Positions 26,291 through 34,605 of a stretch of DNA of 64,000 nucleotides are shown here, one piece after another (position 1 is the first letter of the stretch; each line of letters opens with the position of its first letter). The translations under genes were made by a program, and so were the position numbers. This DNA is from Nitrospira sp. (GTDB lineage: Bacteria; Nitrospirota; Nitrospiria; Nitrospirales; Nitrospiraceae). The stretch covers positions 189,485 through 253,484 of the forward strand of contig SWDM01000018.1 of the NCBI GenBank assembly GCA_005116835.1. The letters run 5' to 3'. Below the pieces are notes generated by a model. It saw only the letters and a list, made by a program, of their open reading frames with translations. It did no database searches and was not told the DNA's origin.

Positions 26291-27032
26291 AATAGGCGGT
26301 CACTCTTTGTTTCTGTTTCGATACCGCCCGCAGAATATCCCTTTCCTAACAAGAAATCACGTCTTTCCGCAGGGATGCCTTTGGGCTTCGCGCACATGAC
26401 AGGAAGAGCGAGGTATCCGCCGAGGCTGAGCTCCCTTCCCCCATTCAGGTGACCGAGTGCGCTCCGCGACATTCGCCGTAGCAGCGGGGCCCCCACCCGG
26501 CGTCCTGAGAAGGAAAGCTGGAACTGACCGAAGAATCACGGTTGGCACAACCGTGATTGAGGGAATTCCAGAAGGCTTCCACACGGCGCCGCCCGAGCTT
26601 CCATTGGCTCCCTCCAAGCTTGCTCGTTCCCTCTCAGGGATGGGGGCTGATTGATCTTCCACTGCGCGCGTCCAACGAGGGCCTTCTGAGGCCGCGCGTT
26701 GCGCGAGCACATAAGATCATCAGCCTTCATCCCGCCCCCCTGCCGAAAAAGGGGTGCCACGAGAGGCGACGGAGCGCAGCGCACTCGCTCACCTGTTCCC
26801 TGTTCTGGGAGGTCTGGGAGCGAGGCACGAAGGCACCCCTGTCCTCCCCTTTCACCTGCAAGATCACTCTGCCTTTCAGAAGACGTAAGGGGTCAGGAGA
26901 AGGGGAACAGGGTGAGACGAGCGGGAAAGGCGCGACGGAGAACTGGTCTGTCTTGTTGGCCGGATCTACAAATCACTCAGAGGAACCAAAGAAACCAGAC
27001 AGACCAGAAAGACCAGATGAACAAGAGAGACG
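26291..27032. repeat. Non-coding region with R6, R1 and R5 repeats
   Basis: No gene seen over 740 bp. Contents are an R6 hairpin at 26450-26580 (inner stem aatcacggttg / caaccgtgatt), an R1 hairpin at about 26635-26733 (core CGCAACGCGCGG...CTCGTTGGACG on the minus strand), and an R5 nonamer palindrome at 26944-27030 with units ccagacaga-ccagaaaga-ccagatgaa. Confidence 0.7.
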
Positions 27033-27374
27033 CTAGGCGGCGCGAGGGCCTGTTCTCTTCTCTGCTCCTCGAATGGCGTCGGCAAGATCGGCAGAGCTGG
27101 CTCCGAGGAGCAACAGGGAACTGACCAAGAGATCCATCGACACTGACGGGTCGCCGGCTTCCATCTTCGCGACGCGGGACTGACTGGAGTGGAGTCGTTC
27201 AGCGAGCTGAACTTGTGACAGGCCATATTTCTTCCGTCGGTCCCTGAGACTGCGGCTGAGCGCCAGCTTCATTTCGATCAGGACCGTATCCGCCTCCGAC
27301 AACCCAAGAAACTCCTTCACGGACCCGACGGCCCATCCGGCTGCTTCAAGTTTTTCGCGTTTCGTTTTCTTCAT
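27033..27374 (-). CDS. higA: HigA-type antitoxin (XRE helix-turn-helix)
   Basis: A 113-residue protein starting MKKTKREKLEAAGWAVGS. The Cro/C1-type helix-turn-helix is visible as LRDRRKKYGLSQVQLAERLHSSQSRVAKME, with an N-terminal LGLSEAD segment typical of HigA. It should bind and neutralise the upstream HigB-like toxin and repress the operon through the 9+9 bp palindrome at 27757-27780. The frame is open to 27395, but the Met at 27374 has AGGAG eight bases away and sits ten bases after the toxin stop. Toxin-first order is typical of higBA. Confidence 0.88.
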   Translation of the reverse strand: MKKTKREKLEAAGWAVGSVKEFLGLSEADTVLIEMKLALSRSLRDRRKKYGLSQVQLAERLHSSQSRVAKMEAGDPSVSMDLLVSSLLLLGASSADLADAIRGAEKRTGPRAA

Positions 27375-27384
27375 CGTGCTGCTC

Positions 27385-27732
27385 CTACTCTGCAATCAGT
27401 CGGTCATATTCTCTGAGCCGACGTCTGCAGGTCTCAATGATCGATTGAGGCGTCTGCTCCGTCTTCTTCTTCAATACATCGAGAATGACAACCGCATCGG
27501 TATCTGCCCGGTATAAAATACGAAACGTGCTGGATTCATCGTTGATCCGCAACTCATGGCACCTTGGTCCAATGACCGGCATGGGCCGTGAATGCGGAAG
27601 CCCGAGGGATTCGCCCTGCTGCAACAACCTGAGCAGGTACCCCGCTTCAAGGCGCGCGGCTTGAGAAAAAGGCGGCGTCTTCACCTCACCCCGGAGCCAG
27701 ACGAGTGGTGTATCCTTTCTGGATCTCCTCAC
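27385..27732 (-). CDS. higB: HigB-like (phage Gp49-like) toxin
   Basis: A 115-residue RelE-fold protein beginning with GTG at 27732. Recognisable segments are VWLRGEVKTPPFSQAARLEAGYLL, then GLPHSRPM-PVIGPRCHELRIND and STFRILYRADTDAVVILDVLKKKTEQTP, which is the HigB/Gp49 pattern of a ribosome-dependent mRNA interferase. It is followed by higA ten bases downstream. The promoter at 27756-27784 overlaps a perfect palindrome, fitting autoregulation. Confidence 0.88.
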   Translation of the reverse strand: MRRSRKDTPLVWLRGEVKTPPFSQAARLEAGYLLRLLQQGESLGLPHSRPMPVIGPRCHELRINDESSTFRILYRADTDAVVILDVLKKKTEQTPQSIIETCRRRLREYDRLIAE

Positions 27733-27755
27733 TCAGCGCTCTCTTTCTTCGCAGA

Positions 27756-27784
27756 ACTATATGTCACATCAGACATATAGTCAA
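27756..27784 (-). promoter_or_regulatory. higBA promoter with palindromic operator
   Basis: On the minus strand TTGACT (27779-27784) and TATAGT (27756-27761) are 17 bp apart. A perfect inverted repeat ctatatgtc-N6-gacatatag (27757-27780) covers the spacer and -10, so bound antitoxin would block polymerase. The start codon is 24 bp downstream. Confidence 0.75.
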
Positions 27785-27834
27785 CTTCCGCATACTGCGT
27801 GCAGCGCCTCCTATCACGCCCGTCTCGCGGCTCA

Positions 27835-28236
27835 TCACCCCGGTCTGACAAACCGCCAACTTATTGCCCCGATGGTGGCACCGGCTGTGTCGGCAACCCA
27901 ATCCTGCCAACTCGATTCGCGGAATGGGACGAAGAATTGATGCACCTCATCCGTGATTCCATACAGGGATGCCGCGATGATGGCGAAAAGGAGGGCTTGC
28001 GACGCCACCTGCCCACTCACACCCCACCGGAAAGCCCGGTAGCAGAGTCCGCCAAGCACGGCATACTCCACCGCGTGCAAGACCTTGTCGCTGACTTCTT
28101 CGAACATGAGCGATGGCAGTTGCTCTTCCGGGTGCGACTGAGAAGACAAGTAAAAAATCATCCCGGCATACAGCACCACCGGGGCCCAATACCAAAACAC
28201 TTGAACCAGCATTCCCTGCCTGGCTGTGTCACGCAT
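27835..28236 (-). CDS. VanZ-like membrane protein
   Basis: A 133-residue protein with three or four membrane helices. VanZ-family residues are visible: SDKVLHAVEYAVLGGLCYRA, then LYGITDEVHQFFVPFRESSWQDWVADTAGATIG, including the conserved D-E-H-Q and R..S..D motif. VanZ proteins are linked to teicoplanin tolerance in enterococci, but most relatives are general envelope proteins of unknown role. The start at 28236 is accepted; an internal Met at 28212 is an alternative. Confidence 0.85.
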   Translation of the reverse strand: MRDTARQGMLVQVFWYWAPVVLYAGMIFYLSSQSHPEEQLPSLMFEEVSDKVLHAVEYAVLGGLCYRAFRWGVSGQVASQALLFAIIAASLYGITDEVHQFFVPFRESSWQDWVADTAGATIGAISWRFVRPG

Positions 28237-28537
28237 TAATTTCCTCTCGCTCCATTTCCAACCCTATGCGATACTTATATCCGACAGATTGCGAGAAGGC
28301 TACAAAACCATGCGAACACTTCGATGATCCGCATAGGTGATGTGGCCAACAAAAATATCATCCCGCAGGAGGCTCAAAAAGGCTGTCCAACGATCCGTGA
28401 GACGTGAATCATTAAACGTGAAACGTTTCTGAAAATGCCTATTTGTCCGTCCTACGTTTCACTTTTTACGTCTTGCTTTTCACAGGGCTTGAGAAAGACT
28501 GCCTCAGCCTCCTGACAACCCTCAATAACACTCGATT
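28237..28537. repeat. Intergenic region with half R2 and R4 palindrome
   Basis: 28365-28382 (gcaggaggctcaaaaagg) is one end of an R2 repeat without its partner. 28398-28486 is an R4 palindrome: gtgagac-gtgaatc-attaaac-gtgaaac, then, after a 24-base loop, tttcact-ttttacg-tcttgct. It lies just before the GH57 gene. Confidence 0.7.
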
Positions 28538-30739
28538 ATGAAGACTGCACATATCTGTTTTCTCTGGCACATGCATCAGCCCTATTACACGGACCCGGTC
28601 GCGGGATCTGCGAGTATGCCCTGGGTGCGCCTCCATGCCGCCAAGGCCTACTACGATATGGCCTATGGACTGGAGAAGTTTTCTGCCGTGAAAGCCACCT
28701 TCAACTTTACCCCCTCGCTCCTGAGGCAGCTGCAAGAAATCGGTTCTGGGTCGGTGCGAGATCTCTTCCTGGAACATGCTCAACGCCCGGCGGCAAGCCT
28801 CCGTCCGGAAGAAAAGGCCTTTCTGATCCGGCACTTTTTCTCCGCCAACTGGGCCACGATGGTGCGCCCCTACCCTCGCTATCATGAGTTGCTCGTCAAA
28901 CGCGGGGCAGAAGTCTATGGCCAGGACTTGGAGCGCGTGGCGCGGCAATTTTCGACTCAGGATCTGCTGGATTTGCAAACCTGGCACAACCTCGCCTGGT
29001 TCGGTTATGGCATGGTCAACCGCTATCCGCGCCTGGCAGCGCTACGCGCGAAGAATAAGGGCTTCACGGAAGAGGAAAAACAGGAAGTATTGGATCTCCA
29101 ACTTGTGGCTGTGAGGGAAATCGTTCCTCTCTATCGACGACTGATGGAGCGAGAACAGGTTGAACTCACGACGACCCCCTTCTTCCATCCCATCATGCCG
29201 CTCGTCATCGACACAGACTTCACTCGGCGCGCCAGACCGGATCTCCCCCTCCCCTCACGATTCCATGCGCCGGAAGATGCGGAGGCGCAGTTGCAACGAG
29301 CCGTTGATTTTCACCGCGCGACATTCGGCCGGGCTCCCGTGGGTCTTTGGCCATCGGAAGGCTCCGTCTGTCCTGAGCTGATTCCGATGTTGCCGAAGGT
29401 TGGGCTACGCTGGCTGGCAACCGACGAAGGCATCCTCGCTCGCTCGTTCGATGCGGCCCAGCAACCCTGGCAACGAGAGCGGGACCTCTACCAGCCTTAT
29501 CGGGTCGGTCCTGACGGCCAAGACGTCACGATTCTATTTCGCGATCGGGAGATCTCCGATGCCTTCGGCTTCGTCTATCATAAGACCACTCCTGACATCG
29601 CCGCTGAAGATGTCCTGCGCCGGCTGCGCCGCATCATTCACGAAGCGCCGCAGGAACAGGTCACCATCGCGATCGTGCTCGATGGGGAAAACCCATGGGA
29701 ACATTACCACGAGGGTGGCGAACAGTTTCTTTCCCTCCTCTACAAGGCCTTTTCGACCGGCGCGCTCAACGACCATGGAGTACAGGCGACCGCGGCCACT
29801 ATCTCCGAAGCGCTCGCAGCCGCGCCTGCTACTCGTCGGGTCAGCCACCTCCATTCCGGTTCCTGGATCAACCAGGACTACAAAATCTGGATCGGCCACC
29901 AGGAAGACAATCGAGGATGGGATCTTGTGGGTCACACGCGTTCCCGTCTTGCCGAAATTTCCGCCACGCTCTCCCCCGATCGCGCGCAAGCCGCCTGGGA
30001 CGAACTCTATGCGGCTGAAGGGAGCGATTGGTTCTGGTGGTATGGGGACGATTTTGATTGCGGCTACAACGACGAATTCGATCGGCTCTTCCGTACTCAC
30101 CTGCGGAACGTCTGGACAATCGCGGGACTGACGCCACCGGACCAGTTCAATCAGCCCATCTGCCGTCCCCGCGGCCTGCCGGACGCAGACATGGTCACGG
30201 CGCCGATTGCCTTGCTGAGCCCCTCCCTGGATGGGATCGCAACCGACTTTTTCGAGTGGCGTGGAGCGGGCAGAATCAAGACTCAGCCGCCGCTCGGCGC
30301 AATGTGGAAAGCCGACAGGGCGCTGACCGATGTCCAGTTCGGCTGGAGCCTCGACCAATTGTATCTCCGCCTCGATCCGGACGAACAATCGCTTTTGCAA
30401 GAAGCAGGACTGACCATCGAGGTCCAGCTACAGACGCCTGAACAGCTCTACCGCCTGTCCTTTCCAGTCGCGCCGACAGAGCCGGATCAGTATCTGCTCT
30501 CGCAGAAGCTGGAGAACGGAACCTGGCAGGAGATCGGTCCCTACCGTTCGATCTGTCATGGAAAGGTTATCGAGCTGGCTATGCCGTTCAAAGACATACA
30601 CCTGATGGCCGGACAGGAATTTCACATGACCATTGTGCTCTTGGCGCATCGATTGGAAGTCGCCCGCTACCCGCACAACAAGCCTGCGACCTTCCTTGTG
30701 CCTGGTCCTGATTTCGAAGCGAGTTTGTGGCGAGTTTGA
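28538..30739 (+). CDS. GH57 family glycoside hydrolase
   Basis: A 733-residue cytosolic alpha-glucan enzyme. It opens ICFLWHMHQPYY, the GH57 region 1. The catalytic nucleophile is likely E274 in GLWPSEGSV, and further conserved pieces are FRDREISDAFGF, LDGENPWEHY and GSDWFWWYGDDF. A C-terminal beta-rich domain of about 180 residues follows (VQFGWSLDQLYLRLDP). The family includes alpha-amylases, 4-alpha-glucanotransferases and branching enzymes; this architecture fits an amylase-like enzyme of glycogen or maltodextrin metabolism, and the exact activity cannot be read. It is followed by galT and cca on the same strand. Confidence 0.9.
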   Translation: MKTAHICFLWHMHQPYYTDPVAGSASMPWVRLHAAKAYYDMAYGLEKFSAVKATFNFTPSLLRQLQEIGSGSVRDLFLEHAQRPAASLRPEEKAFLIRHFFSANWATMVRPYPRYHELLVKRGAEVYGQDLERVARQFSTQDLLDLQTWHNLAWFGYGMVNRYPRLAALRAKNKGFTEEEKQEVLDLQLVAVREIVPLYRRLMEREQVELTTTPFFHPIMPLVIDTDFTRRARPDLPLPSRFHAPEDAEAQLQRAVDFHRATFGRAPVGLWPSEGSVCPELIPMLPKVGLRWLATDEGILARSFDAAQQPWQRERDLYQPYRVGPDGQDVTILFRDREISDAFGFVYHKTTPDIAAEDVLRRLRRIIHEAPQEQVTIAIVLDGENPWEHYHEGGEQFLSLLYKAFSTGALNDHGVQATAATISEALAAAPATRRVSHLHSGSWINQDYKIWIGHQEDNRGWDLVGHTRSRLAEISATLSPDRAQAAWDELYAAEGSDWFWWYGDDFDCGYNDEFDRLFRTHLRNVWTIAGLTPPDQFNQPICRPRGLPDADMVTAPIALLSPSLDGIATDFFEWRGAGRIKTQPPLGAMWKADRALTDVQFGWSLDQLYLRLDPDEQSLLQEAGLTIEVQLQTPEQLYRLSFPVAPTEPDQYLLSQKLENGTWQEIGPYRSICHGKVIELAMPFKDIHLMAGQEFHMTIVLLAHRLEVARYPHNKPATFLVPGPDFEASLWRV

Positions 30740-30747
30740 TGGGCCTG

Positions 30748-30849
30748 AAAGGTGAAACGCAAGAGAGGTGGACTGTCTTTTTCCATCCAGCGCTTCATAT
30801 CATACGTTTTACGTTTCACGTTTCACTTCTCACGTTTTACGCTTTACGG
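30748..30849. repeat. R4-type heptad tract before galT
   Basis: Units tttcacg-tttcact-tctcacg-ttttacg-ctttacg run to the galT ribosome site; a single gtgaaacg unit at 30749 is the only sign of a left arm. Read as protein it gives the false extension of galT (FYVSRFTSHVLRF). Confidence 0.7.
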
Positions 30850-30857
30850 AGGAAGAC

Positions 30858-31862
30858 ATGCCCGATCTAAGACGTGATCCAATCGTCGGCCGGTGGGTGA
30901 TTATTTCGACGGAGCGGAATGCCAGGCCTCACGACTTCGTTCCTGTGCAAGCTGCCCGGTCGTTGGCCTCGTCCCTCTGCCCATTTTGCCCGGGACAGGA
31001 ACGGTTGACACCGAAAGAGATCATGGCCTACCGTCCGCAGCCCGGCGCGCCCAACAACCCGAATTGGACCGTGCGAGTCGTGCCGAACAAATTCCCCGCG
31101 CTCCAGGTCGAAGGCAACCTCGACCGCCAAGGTCTCGGTCTCTACGATCGGATGAATGGGATCGGCGCCCATGAAGTGATTATCGAGACACCGAATCACA
31201 CGGATAGCCTGGCCGACATGCCGACAAAACGGATCGAAGACGTGCTGTGGGCCTATCGCGATCGGATGATCGATCTGAAGAAAGATGTGCGGTTCCGATA
31301 CATCCTGATTTTCAAAAACCACGGAGCCTCAGCCGGCGCCACACTGGAACATAGTCACTCGCAACTTATCGCCCTGCCGATCATCCCGACCAGCGTCATG
31401 GAGGAGATCGATGGCTGCCGAGTTCATTACGTTCAAAAAGAACGCTGTATCTACTGCGATATTATCCGCCAGGATCTGTCAGAGGGCGATCGCGTCGTCG
31501 CGGAGAATCCTGAATTCCTCTGCGTCACCCCCTTTGCCCCGCGTTTCCCCTTTGAAATGTGGATTCTCCCGAAACGCCACGCCGGCTACTTCGAAGAGAG
31601 CCAAAAAACGCAATTCGAGTTTCTCGCGCCGATTCTCTCAGAATCGCTCAAACGGATGGACAAGGTCCTAGCAAAGCCGTCCTACAACTTCATCCTCCAT
31701 AGTTCTCCCCTCCATGAAAAGACCGGGGATTTCTACCACTGGCACATCGAAATCATTCCGAAGCTGACCCATGTGGCAGGCTTTGAATGGGGCACGGGGT
31801 TCTACATCAATCCGGTCTCGCCTGAAGAGTCGGCAAAGTTTCTGAGAGAGGCGGCGCTGTAG
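30858..31862 (+). CDS. galT: Galactose-1-phosphate uridylyltransferase
   Basis: A 334-residue HIT-superfamily enzyme that exchanges UMP between UDP-glucose and galactose-1-phosphate (or a related hexose phosphate). C41 and C44 (CPFC) are the first zinc ligands. The nucleophilic His is H167 in HSHSQ (165-169). NHGASAGATLEHSH and FYHWHIEIIPK are conserved GalT blocks. The frame is open to 30768 but only through an R4 tract; the Met at 30858 has GGAGG. Stop and the GTG start of the next gene abut. With a GH57 enzyme upstream, a role in polysaccharide turnover is plausible. Confidence 0.92.
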   Translation: MPDLRRDPIVGRWVIISTERNARPHDFVPVQAARSLASSLCPFCPGQERLTPKEIMAYRPQPGAPNNPNWTVRVVPNKFPALQVEGNLDRQGLGLYDRMNGIGAHEVIIETPNHTDSLADMPTKRIEDVLWAYRDRMIDLKKDVRFRYILIFKNHGASAGATLEHSHSQLIALPIIPTSVMEEIDGCRVHYVQKERCIYCDIIRQDLSEGDRVVAENPEFLCVTPFAPRFPFEMWILPKRHAGYFEESQKTQFEFLAPILSESLKRMDKVLAKPSYNFILHSSPLHEKTGDFYHWHIEIIPKLTHVAGFEWGTGFYINPVSPEESAKFLREAAL

Positions 31863-33245
31863 GTGCCTGTTCGCTTTCGCATCCAGGATCCGGCCCTCGC
31901 GGATCCCCTGCGCCACATTGAACAGCTCGTTCGCCGCGCCGGCGGTCGGACTTGGCTGGTCGGCGGCTGTATACGAGACCTTGTGCTTGGCCGACAACCG
32001 CTCGATCTGGACCTTGAAATCTCCGGGCTGCCTCCTGGCCAGCTCCATGCGCTCCTCACAGATCATTTTTCCGTGCAATTTGCCGGCAAGGCCTTTGGCC
32101 TATTCAAGCTACAAGGCCTGCCTGTCACTATCTCTATTCCCTCCCGCCTGCTCACAGACCACGAGTCATCCCAAAGATTACTGAGGCACTCTGATCCCGA
32201 CATAGATATGGACGAATCGCTGGCGCGGCGCGATTTCACCATGAATGCCATGGCATGGGATCCCGACACCCTGGAACTCCGCGATCCTTTCAACGGCCGG
32301 GCTGACCTCGATGCCCATCTATTGCGCCATGCCTCGGATCGCTTTGGCGAAGACCCGCTCCGAGTTTTGCGCGGCATGCAACTGGCCGCGCGATTCGGAT
32401 TGACCGCTGCCCCCGAAACTCTGACTCTCTGCAGAACCCTGACGCAAGAGGAACAACCACGCGAACGGCTATGGGAAGAATGGAAGAAGCTCCTACTGCA
32501 GGGAGTGAAGCCATCATTGGGTCTCCAGTTCTTACACGACTGCGGGTGGCTTCGGTTCTATCCGGAGCTCGCTGCGCTGCAAGACTGCGAACAAGACCCA
32601 GTCTGGCATCCGGAGGGTGATGTCTGGACCCACACGCTCCATTGTCTGGACTGGTTCGCATTGGAATCTACCGGCAAACCAGACGACGACCTGATCACAG
32701 GCCTTGGCATCCTCTGTCACGACTTCGGCAAACCTGCCACGACCACCACGGACTATGGACGCATCACGTCGCGCGGCCATGAACCGGAAGGAGAGGCCCC
32801 GACGAGACGTTTTCTCGAACGGCTGACCAACCAAGAGGAGCTCATCAGCGAGGTCATTCCCCTTGTGCTCTACCACCTCCGCCCCAGCGCGCTATTCGAC
32901 GCAAATGCCTCAGATAGCGCAGTTCGACGACTGGCGAGGCAGGTCAAACGGATCGACCGGCTGGTGCGCGTCGCGCGGGCCGATCACGCGGGCCGTCCAC
33001 CAAAACCCTTCGACGGATTTCCCGCAGGCGCCTGGTTACTGGAACGTGCGCGCAGCCTGGAAGTGGAAGATCAAGCCCCCACCCCGCTCGTGCTGGGCCG
33101 CCATCTGCTGGAGCTGGGAATCAAGCCGGGCCCCGATATGGGACGGTTGCTCGATGACTGTTACGAAGCGCAACTCGATGGACTGTTCACAACCCTCGAC
33201 GAGGGCCTGGTCTTCGCAAGAACCCAGCTCCCCTCCCTGCGTTAA
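31863..33245 (+). CDS. cca: CCA-adding-type nucleotidyltransferase with HD domain
   Basis: A 460-residue class II nucleotidyltransferase. The head has LVGGCIRD (32-39) and the catalytic DLDLE (48-52); RRDFTMNAM near 123-130 is the conserved single-strand-binding loop, and RFGEDPLRVLRGMQLAARF the neck. An HD phosphohydrolase motif, CHDFGK (H286-D287), follows as in E. coli-type CCA enzymes. It repairs or adds tRNA 3' CCA; a poly(A) polymerase-like variant cannot be excluded. Start is GTG at 31863, directly after the galT stop with no gap, implying coupled translation. Confidence 0.9.
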   Translation: MPVRFRIQDPALADPLRHIEQLVRRAGGRTWLVGGCIRDLVLGRQPLDLDLEISGLPPGQLHALLTDHFSVQFAGKAFGLFKLQGLPVTISIPSRLLTDHESSQRLLRHSDPDIDMDESLARRDFTMNAMAWDPDTLELRDPFNGRADLDAHLLRHASDRFGEDPLRVLRGMQLAARFGLTAAPETLTLCRTLTQEEQPRERLWEEWKKLLLQGVKPSLGLQFLHDCGWLRFYPELAALQDCEQDPVWHPEGDVWTHTLHCLDWFALESTGKPDDDLITGLGILCHDFGKPATTTTDYGRITSRGHEPEGEAPTRRFLERLTNQEELISEVIPLVLYHLRPSALFDANASDSAVRRLARQVKRIDRLVRVARADHAGRPPKPFDGFPAGAWLLERARSLEVEDQAPTPLVLGRHLLELGIKPGPDMGRLLDDCYEAQLDGLFTTLDEGLVFARTQLPSLR

Positions 33246-33256
33246 CGAAGGCGACT

Positions 33257-33330
33257 TCTTTTCTCTCATGTTCTCGTTCTTCATTTCTCATTTCTACTTT
33301 CTACTTCCTACTTTCTACTTTCTACTTTCC
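33257..33330. repeat. Heptad tract (tttctac units)
   Basis: Units tttctac-tttctac-ttcctac-tttctac-tttctac follow looser ttctcat units. Only one arm is seen. Period 7 as in the R4 palindromes. Confidence 0.7.
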
Positions 33331-33377
33331 CAGAAGGCCCCTTGCTCCACCGCCTATCGACAGCTTATGATCCTCCC

Positions 33378-33572
33378 ATGCAGGTCCAGCTAAGCCATCC
33401 AACCAGAACCGTCGAGGTCAAAGGCCCCAAGAAGGTGAAGGATCTCCTCCGCGAGTTGAATCTCGTCGTCGAAGCGCATCTGGTCATCAAGGGCGACGAT
33501 TTGGTCACTGAAGACGAGATGCTCTACGACCAGGACCAGATCGAGATTCGACCGGTGATCTCTGGAGGGTAG
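33378..33572 (+). CDS. ttuB: TtuB/ThiS-like sulfur-carrier protein
   Basis: A 64-residue ubiquitin-fold protein opening MQVQLSHPTRTVEVKGPK and ending IEIRPVISGG. The C-terminal Gly-Gly is the site that is adenylated and thiocarboxylated. Such proteins donate sulfur for thiamine, molybdopterin or tRNA. The next gene is a TtuA-type tRNA thiolase 95 bp downstream, so the TtuB role in 2-thiolation of m5U54 is more likely than ThiS. The frame is open to 33342; the Met at 33378 gives the standard length. Confidence 0.85.
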   Translation: MQVQLSHPTRTVEVKGPKKVKDLLRELNLVVEAHLVIKGDDLVTEDEMLYDQDQIEIRPVISGG

Positions 33573-33655
33573 CTGTCAGCCATCAGCTCTCAGCTCTCAG
33601 CCTTCAGCAAAGAGTATTGCTCTGGGGCTGATAGCTGACCGCTGAGAGCTAATCG
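33573..33655. repeat. R4 palindrome of 7-bp units (ttuB-ttuA gap)
   Basis: The left arm has tcagcca-tcagctc-tcagctc-tcagcct. The right arm has ggctgatagctgaccgctg and then agagct. They flank a short agagtattgctct hairpin at the tip. It lies between two functionally paired genes. Confidence 0.8.
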
Positions 33656-33666
33656 CTTGAGGAAGA

Positions 33667-34605
33667 ATGAATTGCACCAAATGTAAAACTAAGGCGGTCA
33701 TCGGCCTCCCGCGCCACAATGCGGCCTTCTGCAAGGGCTGCTTTAACAGCTTCGTCCACGAACAGGTGGCCCGGGCGATCAAGTCGGAGTGGATGTTCGG
33801 GAAGGACGAACGGATTCTCGTGGCTGTGTCAGGAGGAAAGGACAGTCTGGCCCTCTGGGACATTCTGCTCAAGATGGGCTATCGCGCCGACGCCCTCTAT
33901 GTAAACCTCGGCATCGGGACCTACTCCGAGCAGTCTTATGCCAAGGTGATGAAGTTCGCCGATGCAGTCGCCATCTCCCATGGAGCCAAACTGCATCTCC
34001 ACACGGTCGAACAGGAAGCCGGCGCAGGGATCAAAGAGCTGGCCATGCTCATCCATCGCCCGACCTGCTCCACGTGCGGAACGATCAAACGCTACCAGTT
34101 CAATCGCGTCGCGATCGAACAGCAGTACGATGTGATGGCCACAGGCCACAATCTCGATGATGAAGCGGCCAGGCTCCTGGGCAACGTGCTGCATTGGCAG
34201 GAGGAATATTTAGACAAGCAGAGCCCGTCATTGCCTGCCTCGGTGGAAGGATTTGCCAAGAAGGTGAAGCCTCTCTTCCGGCTATCGGAACGAGAACTCG
34301 CTGCCTATGCGGTCTTGAACCGGATCGATTACATCGTCGAAGAATGTCCTATGGCCAAGGGCTCCAAGATGCTCCAGTACAAAGAGGTCTTGAACCGCTT
34401 GGAGACAGAATCGCCTGGCACGAAGCAAACCTTCTATTTGGGCTTCCTCGACAAGCAAAGCAAAAAACAGCCCGCCGCCACGACGATGACGGAGAAGGAC
34501 CGGGCCGTCCTCCACCCCTGTGCCTCATGCAGTCAGCCCACCACCGCCGACATCTGCTCCTATTGCAAGATGATGGCACGGGCCAAGGCCCATGCCGCTT
34601 CGTGA
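33667..34605 (+). CDS. ttuA: TtuA-type tRNA 2-thiolase
   Basis: A 312-residue TtcA/TtuA-family PP-loop enzyme. Zinc finger 1 uses C3, C6, C22 and C25; the ATP PP-loop is SGGKDS (55-60); C134, C137 and probably C227 hold an Fe-S cluster; zinc finger 2 uses C285, C288, C297 and C300. This two-zinc-finger layout is that of TtuA, which activates U54 of tRNA with ATP and places sulfur from TtuB. The TtuB-like gene is immediately upstream. Best known in thermophiles; here the rest of the window does not suggest a thermophile. Its TGA overlaps the GTG of the next gene. Confidence 0.9.
   Translation: MNCTKCKTKAVIGLPRHNAAFCKGCFNSFVHEQVARAIKSEWMFGKDERILVAVSGGKDSLALWDILLKMGYRADALYVNLGIGTYSEQSYAKVMKFADAVAISHGAKLHLHTVEQEAGAGIKELAMLIHRPTCSTCGTIKRYQFNRVAIEQQYDVMATGHNLDDEAARLLGNVLHWQEEYLDKQSPSLPASVEGFAKKVKPLFRLSERELAAYAVLNRIDYIVEECPMAKGSKMLQYKEVLNRLETESPGTKQTFYLGFLDKQSKKQPAATTMTEKDRAVLHPCASCSQPTTADICSYCKMMARAKAHAAS

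Noticed and set aside
29534-30400. 288-residue minus-strand frame opposite the GH57 gene
   Set aside because: Antisense shadow of a complete GH57 enzyme; no domain or ribosome site.
34194-34601. N-terminal 136 residues of the long frame ending in the PagL-like protein
   Set aside because: This part overlaps ttuA out of frame; the signal peptide and GTGA overlap place the true start at 34602.
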